From contig NZ_KB899491.1 of assembly GCF_000378245.1 (NCBI RefSeq), forward strand, positions 124,001 to 188,000: 64,000 nt of DNA, given 5' to 3'. The stretch's first letter is position 1; each line of letters begins with the position of its first letter. The stretch is from Aromatoleum toluclasticum ATCC 700605 (GTDB lineage Bacteria; Pseudomonadota; Gammaproteobacteria; Burkholderiales; Rhodocyclaceae). This document shows positions 39,519 to 49,636 of this stretch, one piece after another. The notes below the pieces were generated by a model. That model was not told the origin of the DNA. It was given only the letters and a program-made list of their open reading frames with translations, and searched no databases. Made by a program: the position numbers and the translations under genes.

Positions 39519-40538
39519 ATGCTGCGTCGATTGAGGAAATATGGAGGCGGCGCCCGCGGCGTCGTCACGTTGATGACGTCGTCCGCGCCGCTGGTGATTG
39601 TCGGTGGCTTGCTGTACGCCGGGCTGTTCGTGAAGGCCGAGGCGGTGGTGCAGAAGGTCGAGCCGCCGGCCATCGAGCGGCGCGACGCCTTCTACGGCGT
39701 GGCGGCGCCGGACGAGCGGACGGTTTGGGCTGTCGGTGCGGGCGGCAAGATCGTGCGCAGCGAAGACGGCGGGGATTCGTGGGTGCGCCAGTCCCTGAAC
39801 ATCGACGCGAACCTCCAGGGTATCGCCGCGTGGGACGACAAGACGGCGGTCGCGGTCGGCAACGGCGGCGTGGTCGTCGCGACGAGCGATGGCGGCGCCA
39901 CCTGGACCCGGGCGGAGATCCCCGGCAGCAACAATCCGAACAAGCTGTTCCGCGTTCGCATCGCCGGCGACTCGGCTTGGGCGGTGGGCGAGTTCGGCGC
40001 GCTGCTGCGCTCCACGGACCGCGGCGCGACCTGGACTCGCGTGCTGCCCGAGGAGGACCGCGCGTGGAACGACATCGCCTTCGTTGGGGACTCGGGCTGG
40101 CTGGTCGGGGAGTTCGGCGCGCTGACGAAGAGCACGGACGGCGGTGCGACGTGGAACCCGGTCGAGATGCCGAACAAGGTGAGCCTGATGAGCGTGGCCT
40201 TCCGCGACGCGCGCAACGGCGTCGCGGTGGGGCTGGCCGGGACGCTGCTCGTGACGAGCGATGGCGGCGACAGCTGGAAGCAGGTGCCGGCCCTGACGCG
40301 CGAGCACTTCTACAGCGTGGTGTGGGACGAGGGCCGCTGGCTGGCGGTCGGCGACAAGGGCGTGATGGCGAGCGCCGACGCGGCCGCGGCGCAGTGGCAG
40401 CTCGGGCGCGTGGCCGAGGGCGACGTGTCGTGGCGCACGCAGATTGCTCGCGCCGGATCGCGCTACTTCCTCGCCGGCAGCAACCTCGCCGTGCTCGACG
40501 ACGGCGCGCTCCGCGTCGCCGGTCGCTCGCGGATGTGA
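39519..40538 (+). CDS. YCF48/BNR-repeat beta-propeller protein, membrane-anchored
   Basis: 339 residues from ATG 39,519, with GGAGGAGAGA upstream. A hydrophobic anchor spans about residues 16-38. After it come at least five Asp-box repeats (SEDGGDSW, TSDGGATW, STDRGATW, STDGGATW, TSDGGDSW), each followed by a strand. This is the YCF48 beta-propeller related to photosystem II assembly factor HCF136, here in a non-photosynthetic setting. The bulk should face the periplasm. In proteobacterial clusters for hydrophobic substrates such proteins accompany an RND/MMPL membrane protein and DUF1302/DUF1329 proteins, exactly as here. Probable role is a scaffold for the adjoining transporter, by inference only. 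Confidence 0.85.
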   Translation: MLRRLRKYGGGARGVVTLMTSSAPLVIVGGLLYAGLFVKAEAVVQKVEPPAIERRDAFYGVAAPDERTVWAVGAGGKIVRSEDGGDSWVRQSLNIDANLQGIAAWDDKTAVAVGNGGVVVATSDGGATWTRAEIPGSNNPNKLFRVRIAGDSAWAVGEFGALLRSTDRGATWTRVLPEEDRAWNDIAFVGDSGWLVGEFGALTKSTDGGATWNPVEMPNKVSLMSVAFRDARNGVAVGLAGTLLVTSDGGDSWKQVPALTREHFYSVVWDEGRWLAVGDKGVMASADAAAAQWQLGRVAEGDVSWRTQIARAGSRYFLAGSNLAVLDDGALRVAGRSRM

Positions 40539-40548
40539 GGGGACCCCA

Positions 40549-42924
40549 ATGAAGAACTCCACGTTCGGCAAGGTCGACGCGACCTTCGCCTACCTCATCC
40601 GCTTTCGCGCCCTGGTGGTCGCCGCGGTCGCCCTCGTGACGCTCGCGATGGGCTGGCAGGCGAGCCAGATCGAGGTGAAGACCGTCTTCAGCGATCTCCT
40701 GCCCCGCAACCATCCCTATGTCGAGGTGAACCAGCGCTTCAAGCAGACCTTCGGCGGCTCGAACATGGTCAGCATCATGCTCGAGGTGAAGCAGGGCGAC
40801 ATCTTCGACCCGGTGGTGCTCGGCAAGGTGCAGAAGCTCACGGTCGACCTGCAGCAGGTCGAAGGCATCGACACCTACCAGATCATTTCGCTCGCGTCGA
40901 AGAAGATCAAGGAGGTACGCGCCTCCACCGAAGGCGTCGAGTCGCGGCCGCTGATGTGGCCGGATCTGCCCGAAGGCGAGGCGGGCCTCGCGGCGCTGAA
41001 GGCGGCGGTGCTCAACAACCCGCTGGTGTATGGCCCATACGTGTCGACCGACCTGAAGGCGACGCTGGTGACCATCGATTTCAGCGACGGCAACATGGAC
41101 TACACGCGCGCCTTCAACCAGCTGATGAAGCTGGTCGACGAGACCGCGGGCGACGGCGTCGAGGTGCGCATCGTCGGGGAGCCGGTGCTGTACGGCTGGG
41201 TGAATCACTACCTGCACGAGACGCTGACGATCTTCTTCGCCGCCGTCGCCGCGCTGGTCGTGCTGCTGTGCCTGATCACGCGCACCTGGCACGGCACGGT
41301 GCTGCCGCTGCTGGCGGGACTCGTCAGCGCGATCTGGGCACTGGGCGCCGCGCGCCTGATGGGCTTCCACCTCGATCCGCTGGTCGTCGTCGTGGCCTTC
41401 CTGATCACCGCGCAGGCGATCTCGAACTCGGTGCAGCTCATCGCCCGTTTCGACGACGAGACGCGGCAGGGCACGCCGGGTGCAGCCGCGGCCGCGCGGG
41501 CCAGTGCACGCAACCTGTTCAAGCCGAGCATGCTCGCGATCGTCGCGGACGCGGGCTGTGTGCTGGTGGTTGCGCTGACGCCGATCCCGTTGCTGCAGAA
41601 GATCTCCTTCATCGGCACGGTGTGGGTGCTCACCATCGCCATCAGCGCGCTGATCCTCACGCCGGTGATGTTGTCGTGGTTCGGCTCGCGTCAGCGCTTC
41701 ATCCATCCGGTGAATATCAACCCGCTGCTGATGCGCATCCTCGGCCTGTGTTCGGCGATTGTCACGACGCGCTGGCGCTTCGCGGTGCTGGGCATGGCGG
41801 GCGTGGTGTTCGTCATGTCCGGGCTGTACGCCTTCAACCTGAAGGTGGGCGACGCAAATCCCGGCTCGCCGATCCTGTGGCCGGACTCCAGCTACAACCG
41901 CGACGCCGCCGAGATCAACCGCCAGTTCCAGGGCTCCGACCGGATGTTCGTCGTCGTCGCCGGCAAGGAGCCGGGGGCGCTGCGCGAGCCCGAGGTGCTG
42001 TCGAGCATGACGCGCTTCCAGAAGTACATGGAGGCGCAGCCCGAGGTCGGCGGCAGCGTCTCGCTCGCGGACATCCTGCCGCAGGTGAATCGCGTGCTGC
42101 GCGAGGGCAACCCCATGTACCAGGAGCTCGGCAAGAGCGCGGAGGAGAACGCCGAGCTGATGTACATGTTCGTGTCGGGCTCCGACCCCGGCGACATGGA
42201 CCGCTACGCCGACGCCGACGCGAAGAACGGGGCGGTGACGTTGTTCTTCCGCGACCACCAGGGCGAGACGATCCGCACGGCAGTGGCGCGGGTGCGCGAC
42301 TACGTCGAGCAGCATCCGGTGAAGGGCGCGGATTACCTGCTCGCGGGCGGACTGGTCGGCGTGCTGGCGGCGGTGAACGAGGTGATCCTCGCGGGCCAGA
42401 TCGAGGCCATCGCGCTCGCGCTGCTGGTGCTGGTCGTGTGTTGCACGGTCACCTACCGCTCCACGGTCGCGGGCGTGTTCTTCATGATCCCCGTGCTGCT
42501 GTCGAACACGATCACCTTCAGCTACATGGCGTGGCAGGGCATCGGCATGAACATCAACACGCTGCCGGTGGTCGCGCTGGGGATCGGGCTGGGTGTCGAT
42601 TACACCTTCTACATCGTCGATGGTATCCGCGAGAACCTGCACCGCTCGCACAACGTCGAGCGCGCGATCGTCAATGCGTTGATGGGGCCGGGCAAGGGCG
42701 TGCTGATCACGGCGATGACGCTCATCACCAGCGTCGTGCTGTGGCACTTCTCGTCGCTGCGCCTGCAGGCCGACATGGGCGTGCTGATCGCGCTGTGGCT
42801 GTTCATCTCGGCGTTCAGCGCGCTCTTCATCATGCCGGCCCTCGTCTATGTGTTCCGGCCGGAATTCATCGTCGGCAGCAAGCGCCATCCCATCGAGCAG
42901 GCCGAACCCGTGCTGGTCGGCTGA
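40549..42924 (+). CDS. RND-superfamily (MMPL-type) membrane transporter
   Basis: 791 residues from ATG 40,549 with GAGGGGA upstream. It starts 10 nt after the YCF48-like gene. The duplicated RND layout is visible: a first membrane helix at about 18-38, a periplasmic domain, a block of five or six helices from about 225 to 400, a second N-terminal helix near 410-430, a second periplasmic domain and a final helix block from about 615. TM segments contain GIGLGVDYTFYIVDGIRENL, the sterol-sensing/MMPL-like TM4 motif with a charged Asp. The family (COG1033 type) moves lipids or hydrophobic compounds. Unlike HAE1 pumps it needs no separate membrane fusion protein. Substrate unknown. The context suggests a ketone or related hydrophobic compound. 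Confidence 0.88.
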   Translation: MKNSTFGKVDATFAYLIRFRALVVAAVALVTLAMGWQASQIEVKTVFSDLLPRNHPYVEVNQRFKQTFGGSNMVSIMLEVKQGDIFDPVVLGKVQKLTVDLQQVEGIDTYQIISLASKKIKEVRASTEGVESRPLMWPDLPEGEAGLAALKAAVLNNPLVYGPYVSTDLKATLVTIDFSDGNMDYTRAFNQLMKLVDETAGDGVEVRIVGEPVLYGWVNHYLHETLTIFFAAVAALVVLLCLITRTWHGTVLPLLAGLVSAIWALGAARLMGFHLDPLVVVVAFLITAQAISNSVQLIARFDDETRQGTPGAAAAARASARNLFKPSMLAIVADAGCVLVVALTPIPLLQKISFIGTVWVLTIAISALILTPVMLSWFGSRQRFIHPVNINPLLMRILGLCSAIVTTRWRFAVLGMAGVVFVMSGLYAFNLKVGDANPGSPILWPDSSYNRDAAEINRQFQGSDRMFVVVAGKEPGALREPEVLSSMTRFQKYMEAQPEVGGSVSLADILPQVNRVLREGNPMYQELGKSAEENAELMYMFVSGSDPGDMDRYADADAKNGAVTLFFRDHQGETIRTAVARVRDYVEQHPVKGADYLLAGGLVGVLAAVNEVILAGQIEAIALALLVLVVCCTVTYRSTVAGVFFMIPVLLSNTITFSYMAWQGIGMNINTLPVVALGIGLGVDYTFYIVDGIRENLHRSHNVERAIVNALMGPGKGVLITAMTLITSVVLWHFSSLRLQADMGVLIALWLFISAFSALFIMPALVYVFRPEFIVGSKRHPIEQAEPVLVG

Positions 42925-43010
42925 TCCATACCCCGCGGGCGCGACGGCACACCCACCGCGTCCGCCCGTGACCCCTTCAGAGCAGTGACAAAACCAAAAG
43001 GAGCGAGGAG

Positions 43011-44627
43011 ATGAGGAGCAAGGGAGTAGCGAAATTCAGGGCGTCGGTGCTGGCGGTGGCCGCGGCCCTCGCCGGCATGGCCGGGAGCCCCGCGCGGGGC
43101 GCAGAAACGGGGAACTACGAGATTGCAGCGTTGGGGATCGGCGACCCGCCCGCGAAGTCCTGGGCCGCCGACGACTTCAGCTTCAACCTGTCGGGCTACG
43201 CGCGCGGCTGGGTGTCGGTGAACCTGCAGGACCAGCCGGAGCTGAAGGCGATCGGCGAGGACAGCAAGGGCAAGCTGTCGATGGTGCGCGGCTCGCTGCT
43301 GCTCGACGCCGATGCGAAGACCGGGGCGATCAAATGGAAGGCGATTGGCCGCGTCGACCGCGAGTACAAGACCGATTACCTGAACGACCTCGAGCGCCTG
43401 CGCGCGACCAACGGCACCGACCGCGGCGGCCACGCGAGCAGCATCCTGGACAACTACAACCATGGCGAAGTACGTGAGTTCTGGGCCGAGATCCCGTTCG
43501 GCGACCGCGTCACGGTCAAGGCCGGCAAGCAGCAGCTGGTGTGGGGCGAGTCCGACTTCTTTCACGCGATGGACCTCGTGCATGGCTACGACCTGTCGTG
43601 GCGCCTGTTCTTCGAGGGCGAGAACGAGGAATGGCGCAAGCCGCTGACGCTGATCTCGACCAAGATCCGCGTGCCCGAGGCCGACGGCATGCTCGCGGCC
43701 TACGTCCGGCCCGGCGTCGACCGTTGCGAGGATATCGGCAATACCTACGATATCCAGGGCGGGCGCTGGTTCTTCCAGCCCTATCGCGGCTTCGACCTTA
43801 CGGCGGTCACGAACAAGGACTGCGACCATCCCGCCGGCGACTACCGCGACATCACCGGGGGCGTGCGCTGGTCGGGCGAGGCCTTCGGCTTGAACTACTC
43901 CTTCGCGTGGCTCACGACCTTCTCGGCCGATCCGGTCGCCAACTCCGCGTTCAGACCCTACAAGAAGGCCCCGTCGGGTGCGGTGTTCGATCTCATCCAC
44001 CCCCAGATCGACGTCTATGGCATGACGGTGAGCGGCTACAGCGCGACGCTGGGTGCGGTGCTCAGTGCCGAGATGGCCTACACCAAGGACCAGCCGTACA
44101 ACGTCGGCACCGGCGCCTTCCTCGATCCGGCCGTGCCCGGCAACGTGGGGATCGGTCTCGGCGGCGTGAAGCTCAAGGACACGCTGACGACGATGCTGCG
44201 CGTCGATAAGGACCTCGACCTGCAGGGCATCTTCGGCACCTCGCGGCCCTCGTTCTCGTCGATCCAGCTGTTCGACACGCAGGTGCTGAACTTCAAGGAG
44301 TCGGACGACCTCGTGCGCCTGTTCGCGTACGGCACGCCGCTCACCGAGCACAACACCATCCTGACCGCGTTCACGACGCTGAACTACCGCAACGACACGA
44401 TCAATCCGGGCTTCGCGGTCGGCTTCGATCTCAGCCACGGCGGCGGCTTCGCGATTCCCAGCGTGTCATTGACGCTCGACGACAAGTGGTTGGCCCGCAT
44501 CGAGGCGGACCTCTTCTGGAGCGGCGACCGCTCGAACAAGGTCGCCTTCAGCGGCCAGCGTTCGCAGCTCTTCGGCTACTTCGACAAGGCCAGCCAGCTC
44601 GTTTTCCGTCTGACCCGGCAGTTCTAA
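43011..44627 (+). CDS. DUF1302 outer-membrane beta-barrel protein
   Basis: 538 residues with a signal peptide of about 31 residues (hydrophobic core VLAVAAALAGMAGSP). The mature part is rich in alternating aromatic and polar strands and ends in a C-terminal phenylalanine (VFRLTRQF), as outer-membrane barrels do. The opening FNLSGYARGWVSVNLQD and the GKQQLVWGESDFFHAMDLV segment are typical of DUF1302 proteins. GGAGCGAGGAG precedes the ATG. Members are found beside DUF1329 and RND/MMPL genes in clusters for degradation of steroids, terpenes, alkanes and similar compounds. Probable role is passage of a hydrophobic substrate through the outer membrane. Confidence 0.85.
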   Translation: MRSKGVAKFRASVLAVAAALAGMAGSPARGAETGNYEIAALGIGDPPAKSWAADDFSFNLSGYARGWVSVNLQDQPELKAIGEDSKGKLSMVRGSLLLDADAKTGAIKWKAIGRVDREYKTDYLNDLERLRATNGTDRGGHASSILDNYNHGEVREFWAEIPFGDRVTVKAGKQQLVWGESDFFHAMDLVHGYDLSWRLFFEGENEEWRKPLTLISTKIRVPEADGMLAAYVRPGVDRCEDIGNTYDIQGGRWFFQPYRGFDLTAVTNKDCDHPAGDYRDITGGVRWSGEAFGLNYSFAWLTTFSADPVANSAFRPYKKAPSGAVFDLIHPQIDVYGMTVSGYSATLGAVLSAEMAYTKDQPYNVGTGAFLDPAVPGNVGIGLGGVKLKDTLTTMLRVDKDLDLQGIFGTSRPSFSSIQLFDTQVLNFKESDDLVRLFAYGTPLTEHNTILTAFTTLNYRNDTINPGFAVGFDLSHGGGFAIPSVSLTLDDKWLARIEADLFWSGDRSNKVAFSGQRSQLFGYFDKASQLVFRLTRQF

Positions 44628-44644
44628 AAGAGAGGAGACACACC

Positions 44645-45970
44645 ATGCAGAAGATTTTCCGACCCGCCGTCCGTCCCTCGGTGCGGCAACTCGCGACCGG
44701 CGGCACCCTCGGTCTGATGCTCCTGTTCGCGGCCCACGGCGCAAACGCCAAGGTCCTCGAGCCCGGCTTCATCATCACGAAGGACAACCTTGCGAGCATC
44801 AAGGACGACACCTTCGAGGGCAAGACCATCGCGAGCATGATCCCCGAGAAGCTCGAGTGGATGATCACGAACTACGGCCTGACCATCAAGATCGCGCACT
44901 CGAAGAAGATCGAGATGGATCCGAAGTACGTCGAGGCGACGAAGAAGTGGTCGAAGGACGTGAAGTTCAACCCGGCCGATCGCACCGTCACCGGCTGGAA
45001 GGCGGGCATGCTGTTCCCGCCCGAGGCGATCAAGATGGACGACCCGAACGCGGGCGACAAGGTGATCTGGAACCTGCGTGCGGCGACCTACGGCGCGACG
45101 ATGGACCTGCGCGACATCGCGTGGGTGTTCCTCGACGCGAAGAAGGGCTACGAGCGTGTGCAGGCCTTCCAGTCGCGGCGCTACTACATGGAAGGGCGGC
45201 TCGATGGCGGCCCGGTCTCCGTGGGCGACGGCGACGTCTCGCAGAAGACCTACTTCGTCGCGCACTACCCGCAGGACATTCGCGGCCTGGGTACCTTTTC
45301 CATGCGCTACAACCAGCCCGACTCGGCCAAGCCGGACGATTCCTACGCCTACCTGAAGTCGGTGCGCCGCACCCGGCGCCTGTCCGGCGGCGCGTGGATG
45401 GACCCGATCGGCGGGACCGACCAGCTCTACGACGACTGGGACATCTGGGACGCGTGGCCGACCAAGTACACGCAGAACAAGCTGATCGAGAAGCGCTGGG
45501 TTCTGGCGATCGCGCACAGCCCGGACGTCAGCGTCGACACCACGCAGCCCTGGTCGGAGCCGCAGAAGCGCTTCCCGCGCATCAACATGGCCGAGCCGCC
45601 GTTTGCCAATCCGGCCAAGGACGTCGAATGGGAGCCGCGCGAGGTGTATGTCGTCGAAGGCACGCCGCCCGCGGAGCACCCGTACAGCAAGAAGGTGGCC
45701 TACATCGAGGTCGATTTTCCGCGGCCGTATCTGGGCTACGCGCTCGACCGCAAGGGTGAGTTCTGGAAGATGTTCATCTTCCAGAACCGGCCCGACACCG
45801 GCGACGACGGCTACAAGGCGGTCATGCCGGTGGTCGGCCACATCATCGACGTCAAGCGCGGGCACGCCACCAACTGGTCGTCGAACATGAAATCGAACCC
45901 GAAAGGCGTGAAGGACACCGACGTGTCGCTGAACGTCCTGGAGGAGGTCGCGACCGGCGCCGGTCGCTGA
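44645..45970 (+). CDS. DUF1329 periplasmic protein
   Basis: 441 residues from ATG 44,645 (AGAGGAGA upstream), 17 nt after the DUF1302 gene. A signal peptide with core [11 protein letters not shown] is cleaved near ANA-K at about 35. There is no lipobox cysteine, so the product should be soluble in the periplasm. Family blocks include [40 protein letters not shown] and YAYLKSV. DUF1329 proteins have been linked to a LolA/LolB-like carrier fold, which suits a shuttle between the inner-membrane RND protein and the DUF1302 barrel. That mechanism is inferred from context, not shown by sequence. Confidence 0.85.
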   Translation: MQKIFRPAVRPSVRQLATGGTLGLMLLFAAHGANAKVLEPGFIITKDNLASIKDDTFEGKTIASMIPEKLEWMITNYGLTIKIAHSKKIEMDPKYVEATKKWSKDVKFNPADRTVTGWKAGMLFPPEAIKMDDPNAGDKVIWNLRAATYGATMDLRDIAWVFLDAKKGYERVQAFQSRRYYMEGRLDGGPVSVGDGDVSQKTYFVAHYPQDIRGLGTFSMRYNQPDSAKPDDSYAYLKSVRRTRRLSGGAWMDPIGGTDQLYDDWDIWDAWPTKYTQNKLIEKRWVLAIAHSPDVSVDTTQPWSEPQKRFPRINMAEPPFANPAKDVEWEPREVYVVEGTPPAEHPYSKKVAYIEVDFPRPYLGYALDRKGEFWKMFIFQNRPDTGDDGYKAVMPVVGHIIDVKRGHATNWSSNMKSNPKGVKDTDVSLNVLEEVATGAGR

Positions 45971-46012
45971 CCGCGCCGCCGCGAGCGCGCCGATACCGAA
46001 GTCTCCCCCTTG

Positions 46013-46046
46013 GTCCGCCCCAATCAGGTTCGGGGCGGACGCTTTT
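46013..46046 (+). terminator. Terminator-like hairpin after the DUF1329 gene
   Basis: GTCCGCCCC (46,013-46,021) pairs with GGGGCGGAC (46,032-46,040) around 10 nt, followed by GCTTTT. It lies in the 128-nt gap before the acyl-CoA synthetase gene. It may end or attenuate the acx/transport transcript. The T-run is short, and no clear promoter for the next genes is seen. Confidence 0.5.
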
Positions 46047-46098
46047 CCCGGGGGAAGGCGCGCCGCAGCAGCGAGACCTCAAGACGGAGAACCTTGCC

Positions 46099-48084
46099 AT
46101 GAACACCTACACCGCGACCGGTTGCGACCGGGACTCGACGCAGCTCGCGCGCTTCATGCGCCGCCACGGCGACGCGGACCTCGACGCACTGCGCGAACGT
46201 GCAGTCCGCGAGCCCGAGCGCTTCTGGGACCAGGTCCTCGACGCCATCGACCTGCGTTGGGTCACGCCCTACAGGCAGACGCTGGATCTTGCCGGCGGCG
46301 TGATGTGGCCGAAATGGTTCGTCGGCGGCCGCCTGGATCTCGTCGACAACCTCGTCGGCAAGCACGCCCGCGCGACGCCGACGAAGATCGCGATCCGCTG
46401 GGAAGGCGACCGCGGCGAACTGCGCACGATCAGCTACGCGGAACTCGCCGCCGAAGTGGAGCGCGTCGCAGCCGGATTGCGCGCGCTGGGGGTGGGCGAG
46501 GGCGACCGCATCGCGCTCTACCTGCCGATGATCCCCGAAGCGGCCGTGATGATGCTTGCCGCGACGCGCATCGGGGCCATCTTCATTCCCTTCTTCTCCG
46601 GCTACGGCGCGGATTCCGTCGCGCAGCGCGTGCAGGACTGCGAGGCGCGCGTGCTGGTGTGCGCGAACGGTTATTACCGCCGCGGAAAACGCGTCGACAT
46701 GCTGGCGGACGCCCGCGCAGCGGTACGCCAATGCCCGTCGCTGCGCCAGCTCGTCGTCGTCGATCGCCTTGGCAGCGGCATCTCGCCCGATGCGGGCGGT
46801 GCTGGCGACTGCATCGAGTTCGACTACCGCCGCCTGCCGGTGACCGTGTCGAGCTGCCCGCTCACGGCTTTCCCTGCCGACCAGACGCTGATGCTGATCT
46901 ACACCTCCGGCACCACCGGCAAGCCCAAGGGCGTCGTGCACACCCACGCCGGTTTCCCGGTGAAGGCGGCGCAGGACCTGCTGATGGCGTTCGACCTGCG
47001 CGCCGACGACACCCTGATGTGGGTCACCGACATGGGCTGGCTGATGGGGCCGTGGATGGTCTACGGCGGCCTGATGCTCGGCGCGACCCTGGTGTTCTTC
47101 GAAGGCACGCCGGACCACCCCGACGCCGGCCGCCTGTGGCAGGTCGTCGAGCGCCACGGCGTCACGCACCTGGGCCTGTCGCCGACGCTGGTGCGTCTGC
47201 TGATGGCGCGCGAAGGCAGCCTCCCGGCGCCGCACTCGATCGCGACGCTGCGTCTGTTCGGCTCGACCGGCGAAGCCTGGAACGAGGCGCCGTGGCGCTG
47301 GCTGTTCGAGGAAGCCGGCCGTTCGCGCCGCCCCATCATCAACTACTCCGGCGGCACCGAGATCGGCGGCGGCATCCTCGCCTGCTTCCCCGGCCTGCCG
47401 CAGAAACCCGGCTCCTTCAACGGCCCGATCCCCGGCGTCGCTGCCGACGTGCTCGACGCCGCGGGACAGCCGGTGCGCGGCACGGTCGGCGAACTCGCGA
47501 TCCGCCAGCCCTGGCCAGGAATGACCAACGGCTTCTGGCGCGATGCGACGCGCTACCAGGAGGCCTACTGGTCGGTGTGGCCGGAGGTCTGGGCGCACGG
47601 CGACTGGGCACGCGTCGACGAGGACGGTCACTGGTTCGTGCACGGGCGCAGCGACGACACGATCAAGGTCGCCGGCAAGCGCGTCGGCCCCGCCGATTTC
47701 GAGTCGGCGCTGGTCTCGCATCCGCTGGTCGTCGAGGCGGTCGCGGTCGGGGTGCCGGACGAACTCAAGGGCGAAGCGGTCGTGTGCTTCGTCACCGTCG
47801 CCGACTCCGCACAGCGCTCACAACGATCGTGGGACGACTGCGAAGCCGAGCTCGTCGAGCACGTCGGCCGCCTGCTCGGCAAGCCGCTCCGACCGTCCCG
47901 CGTGCATCGCGTGGACGCGATTCCCAAGACCCGCAACGGCAAGACAGTGCGCCGCGTGATGCGTGCAGCCTACCTCGGCTCGGCTCTCGGCGACCTGTCC
48001 GCGATCGAGAACCCCGATGCCATCGCCGCCGTCGGCGAACTCGGCGCGCATCGCCCCGTTCCTGCCGACGCGCTGCCCACCTGA
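46099..48084 (+). CDS. Acyl-CoA synthetase, probable acetoacetate-CoA ligase
   Basis: 661 residues of the acetyl-CoA synthetase-like branch of the adenylate-forming family. The phosphate loop [12 protein letters not shown] is at 268-279, the acyl-pocket region [18 protein letters not shown] follows, then [11 protein letters not shown], the hinge [20 protein letters not shown] and the catalytic lysine in [11 protein letters not shown] (Lys615). The enzyme activates a carboxylate to its CoA thioester with ATP to AMP. Its place between acetone carboxylase and a 3-oxoacid CoA-transferase makes acetoacetate the likely substrate. Acetate or propionate specificity cannot be excluded. GGAGAA lies 7 nt before the ATG. 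Followed by scoA after 21 nt. Confidence 0.85.
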   Translation: MNTYTATGCDRDSTQLARFMRRHGDADLDALRERAVREPERFWDQVLDAIDLRWVTPYRQTLDLAGGVMWPKWFVGGRLDLVDNLVGKHARATPTKIAIRWEGDRGELRTISYAELAAEVERVAAGLRALGVGEGDRIALYLPMIPEAAVMMLAATRIGAIFIPFFSGYGADSVAQRVQDCEARVLVCANGYYRRGKRVDMLADARAAVRQCPSLRQLVVVDRLGSGISPDAGGAGDCIEFDYRRLPVTVSSCPLTAFPADQTLMLIYTSGTTGKPKGVVHTHAGFPVKAAQDLLMAFDLRADDTLMWVTDMGWLMGPWMVYGGLMLGATLVFFEGTPDHPDAGRLWQVVERHGVTHLGLSPTLVRLLMAREGSLPAPHSIATLRLFGSTGEAWNEAPWRWLFEEAGRSRRPIINYSGGTEIGGGILACFPGLPQKPGSFNGPIPGVAADVLDAAGQPVRGTVGELAIRQPWPGMTNGFWRDATRYQEAYWSVWPEVWAHGDWARVDEDGHWFVHGRSDDTIKVAGKRVGPADFESALVSHPLVVEAVAVGVPDELKGEAVVCFVTVADSAQRSQRSWDDCEAELVEHVGRLLGKPLRPSRVHRVDAIPKTRNGKTVRRVMRAAYLGSALGDLSAIENPDAIAAVGELGAHRPVPADALPT

Positions 48085-48105
48085 TCCCCACCCCAGGAGA
48101 AACTC

Positions 48106-48804
48106 ATGAGCAAACTCTACCCGGACGCGACGACGGCCTTGGCCGACGTCGTGCGCGACGGTCAGACCGTCGCCGTCGGCGGCTTCGGTCTGTGCGGCAT
48201 TCCCGAGATGCTGATCCACGGCCTGCGCGACTCCAAAGCGCGCGACCTGACGGTCATCAGCAACAACGCCGGCGTCGACGGCATCGGCCTCGGCCTGCTG
48301 CTCGGCACGCGGCAGATCCGCAAGATGGTCGCCTCCTACGTCGGCGAGAACGCGGAGTTCGAGCGCCAGCTGCTGTCGGGCGAACTCGAGGTCGAGCTCA
48401 CGCCGCAGGGCACGCTCGCCGAGAAGCTGCGCGCGGGCGGCGCCGGCATCCCCGCCTTCTATACGCGTACCGGCGTCGGCACCCTGGTCGCCGAAGGCAA
48501 GGAGGAGCGCGACATCGACGGCAAGCGCTACCTGCTGGAGCGTTCGCTCACTGCCGACATCGCGCTGGTGAAGGCGTGGAAGGCCGACCGCGCCGGCAAC
48601 CTCGTCTATCGCAAGACCGCGCGCAACTTCAACCCGGTCGTCGCCACCGCCGGCCGCATCACCGTCGCCGAAGTCGAGGAACTGGTCGAAACCGGCACCC
48701 TAGACCCCGACCACATCCACACCCCCGGCGTCTTCGTCCAGCGCATCGTCGTCAATCCGCGCCCGGCGAAGCACATCGAACAACGCACCACACGGCAGGA
48801 GTGA
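48106..48804 (+). CDS. scoA: 3-oxoacid CoA-transferase subunit A
   Basis: 232 residues starting [20 protein letters not shown], with CAGGAG about 6 nt upstream. The family I CoA-transferase signature is seen in [20 protein letters not shown] and [17 protein letters not shown], and the oxyanion-hole region is [15 protein letters not shown]. Length and sequence match succinyl-CoA:acetoacetate CoA-transferase A rather than the shorter AtoD or PcaI of enteric type. That assignment of donor is tentative. It would convert acetoacetate to acetoacetyl-CoA using succinyl-CoA. Two nt separate it from scoB. Confidence 0.93.
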   Translation: MSKLYPDATTALADVVRDGQTVAVGGFGLCGIPEMLIHGLRDSKARDLTVISNNAGVDGIGLGLLLGTRQIRKMVASYVGENAEFERQLLSGELEVELTPQGTLAEKLRAGGAGIPAFYTRTGVGTLVAEGKEERDIDGKRYLLERSLTADIALVKAWKADRAGNLVYRKTARNFNPVVATAGRITVAEVEELVETGTLDPDHIHTPGVFVQRIVVNPRPAKHIEQRTTRQE

Positions 48805-48806
48805 TC

Positions 48807-49454
48807 ATGGCCTGGACACGCAACGACATGGCGCGCCGCGCTGCGCAGGAACTGCGCAGCGGCTTCTATGTGAACCTCGGCATCGGCATGCCGACCCTGG
48901 TCGCGAACCACATCCCTCCCAGAATGGACGTGTGGCTGCAGTCGGAAAACGGCCTGCTCGGCATCGGGCCGTTCCCGACCGAAGCCGAGGTCGACGCCGA
49001 CCTCATCAACGCCGGCAAGCAGACCGTCACGACGCTCGCCGGCAGCAGCATCTTCAGCAGCGCGGACTCCTTCGCGATGATCCGCGGCGGCCACATCGAC
49101 CTCGCGATCCTCGGCGCGATGCAGGTCAGCGAGCACGGCGACCTCGCCAACTGGATGATCCCAGGCAAGCTCGTGAAGGGCATGGGCGGGGCGATGGACC
49201 TCGTCGCCGGCGTGCGCCGCGTGATCGTGATGATGGAGCACTGCAGCAAGGACGGCGCGCCGAAGATCCTGCGCCGCTGCGAACTGCCGCTCACCGGCGT
49301 CGGCGTCGTCAATCGCATCATCACGGATCTGTGCGTGCTCGATGTCACGCCCACCGGCTTGCGCCTCGTCGAGACCGCGCCGGGCGTCGACGTCGGCGAC
49401 GTGCTTGCCTGCACCGGCGCACCGATCGAGTCGGGCGAACTGGTATCCGGCTGA
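48807..49454 (+). CDS. scoB: 3-oxoacid CoA-transferase subunit B
   Basis: 215 residues from ATG 48,807 ([20 protein letters not shown]), CAGGAG 6 nt upstream. The catalytic glutamate is in the motif [10 protein letters not shown] (near residue 47), which forms the covalent CoA thioester. The [20 protein letters not shown] and [20 protein letters not shown] segments are typical of subunit B. The same frame happens to stay open for about 900 codons upstream through two other genes, but only this C-terminal part is a real protein. Last gene before a large inverted repeat and acxR. Confidence 0.94.
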   Translation: MAWTRNDMARRAAQELRSGFYVNLGIGMPTLVANHIPPRMDVWLQSENGLLGIGPFPTEAEVDADLINAGKQTVTTLAGSSIFSSADSFAMIRGGHIDLAILGAMQVSEHGDLANWMIPGKLVKGMGGAMDLVAGVRRVIVMMEHCSKDGAPKILRRCELPLTGVGVVNRIITDLCVLDVTPTGLRLVETAPGVDVGDVLACTGAPIESGELVSG

Positions 49455-49457
49455 GTC

Positions 49458-49523
49458 GTCCGGCCGACCGTACGATTTTCGAACGCCGGCCGGACGAAAG
49501 CGTCCGGAAATCGTACGGTCGGC
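49458..49523 (+). promoter_or_regulatory. Nested inverted repeats upstream of acxR: candidate AcxR sites or terminator
   Basis: Outer arms GCCGACCGTACGATTT (49,463-49,478) and AAATCGTACGGTCGGC (49,508-49,523) are a perfect 16-bp inverted repeat. Inside it CCGGACG (49,490-49,496) and CGTCCGG (49,501-49,507) form a second 7-bp stem with an AAAG loop. A further CGTCCGG lies at 49,458-49,464. No T-run follows, which argues against a simple terminator. The inner half-sites match those upstream of acxA, and the distance to the acxR -24 element (131-180 bp) is that of an enhancer site. Confidence 0.5.
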
Positions 49524-49636
49524 GCACAATGGATGCCGCCGGGTGGGGCAGTCCTCCGCGGCCGGGATCGGGGCATTTCGCCCGCGACCGCGTTCTGCGG
49601 GGCAGGCGGGATTACAACTAAAGTAAGTCCTGTTTC

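Noticed and set aside
46122-48806. A very long plus-strand frame running through the CoA ligase and scoA into scoB
   Set aside because: Only its last 215 codons (scoB from 48,807) are conserved; the earlier part is the out-of-frame shadow of two real genes.
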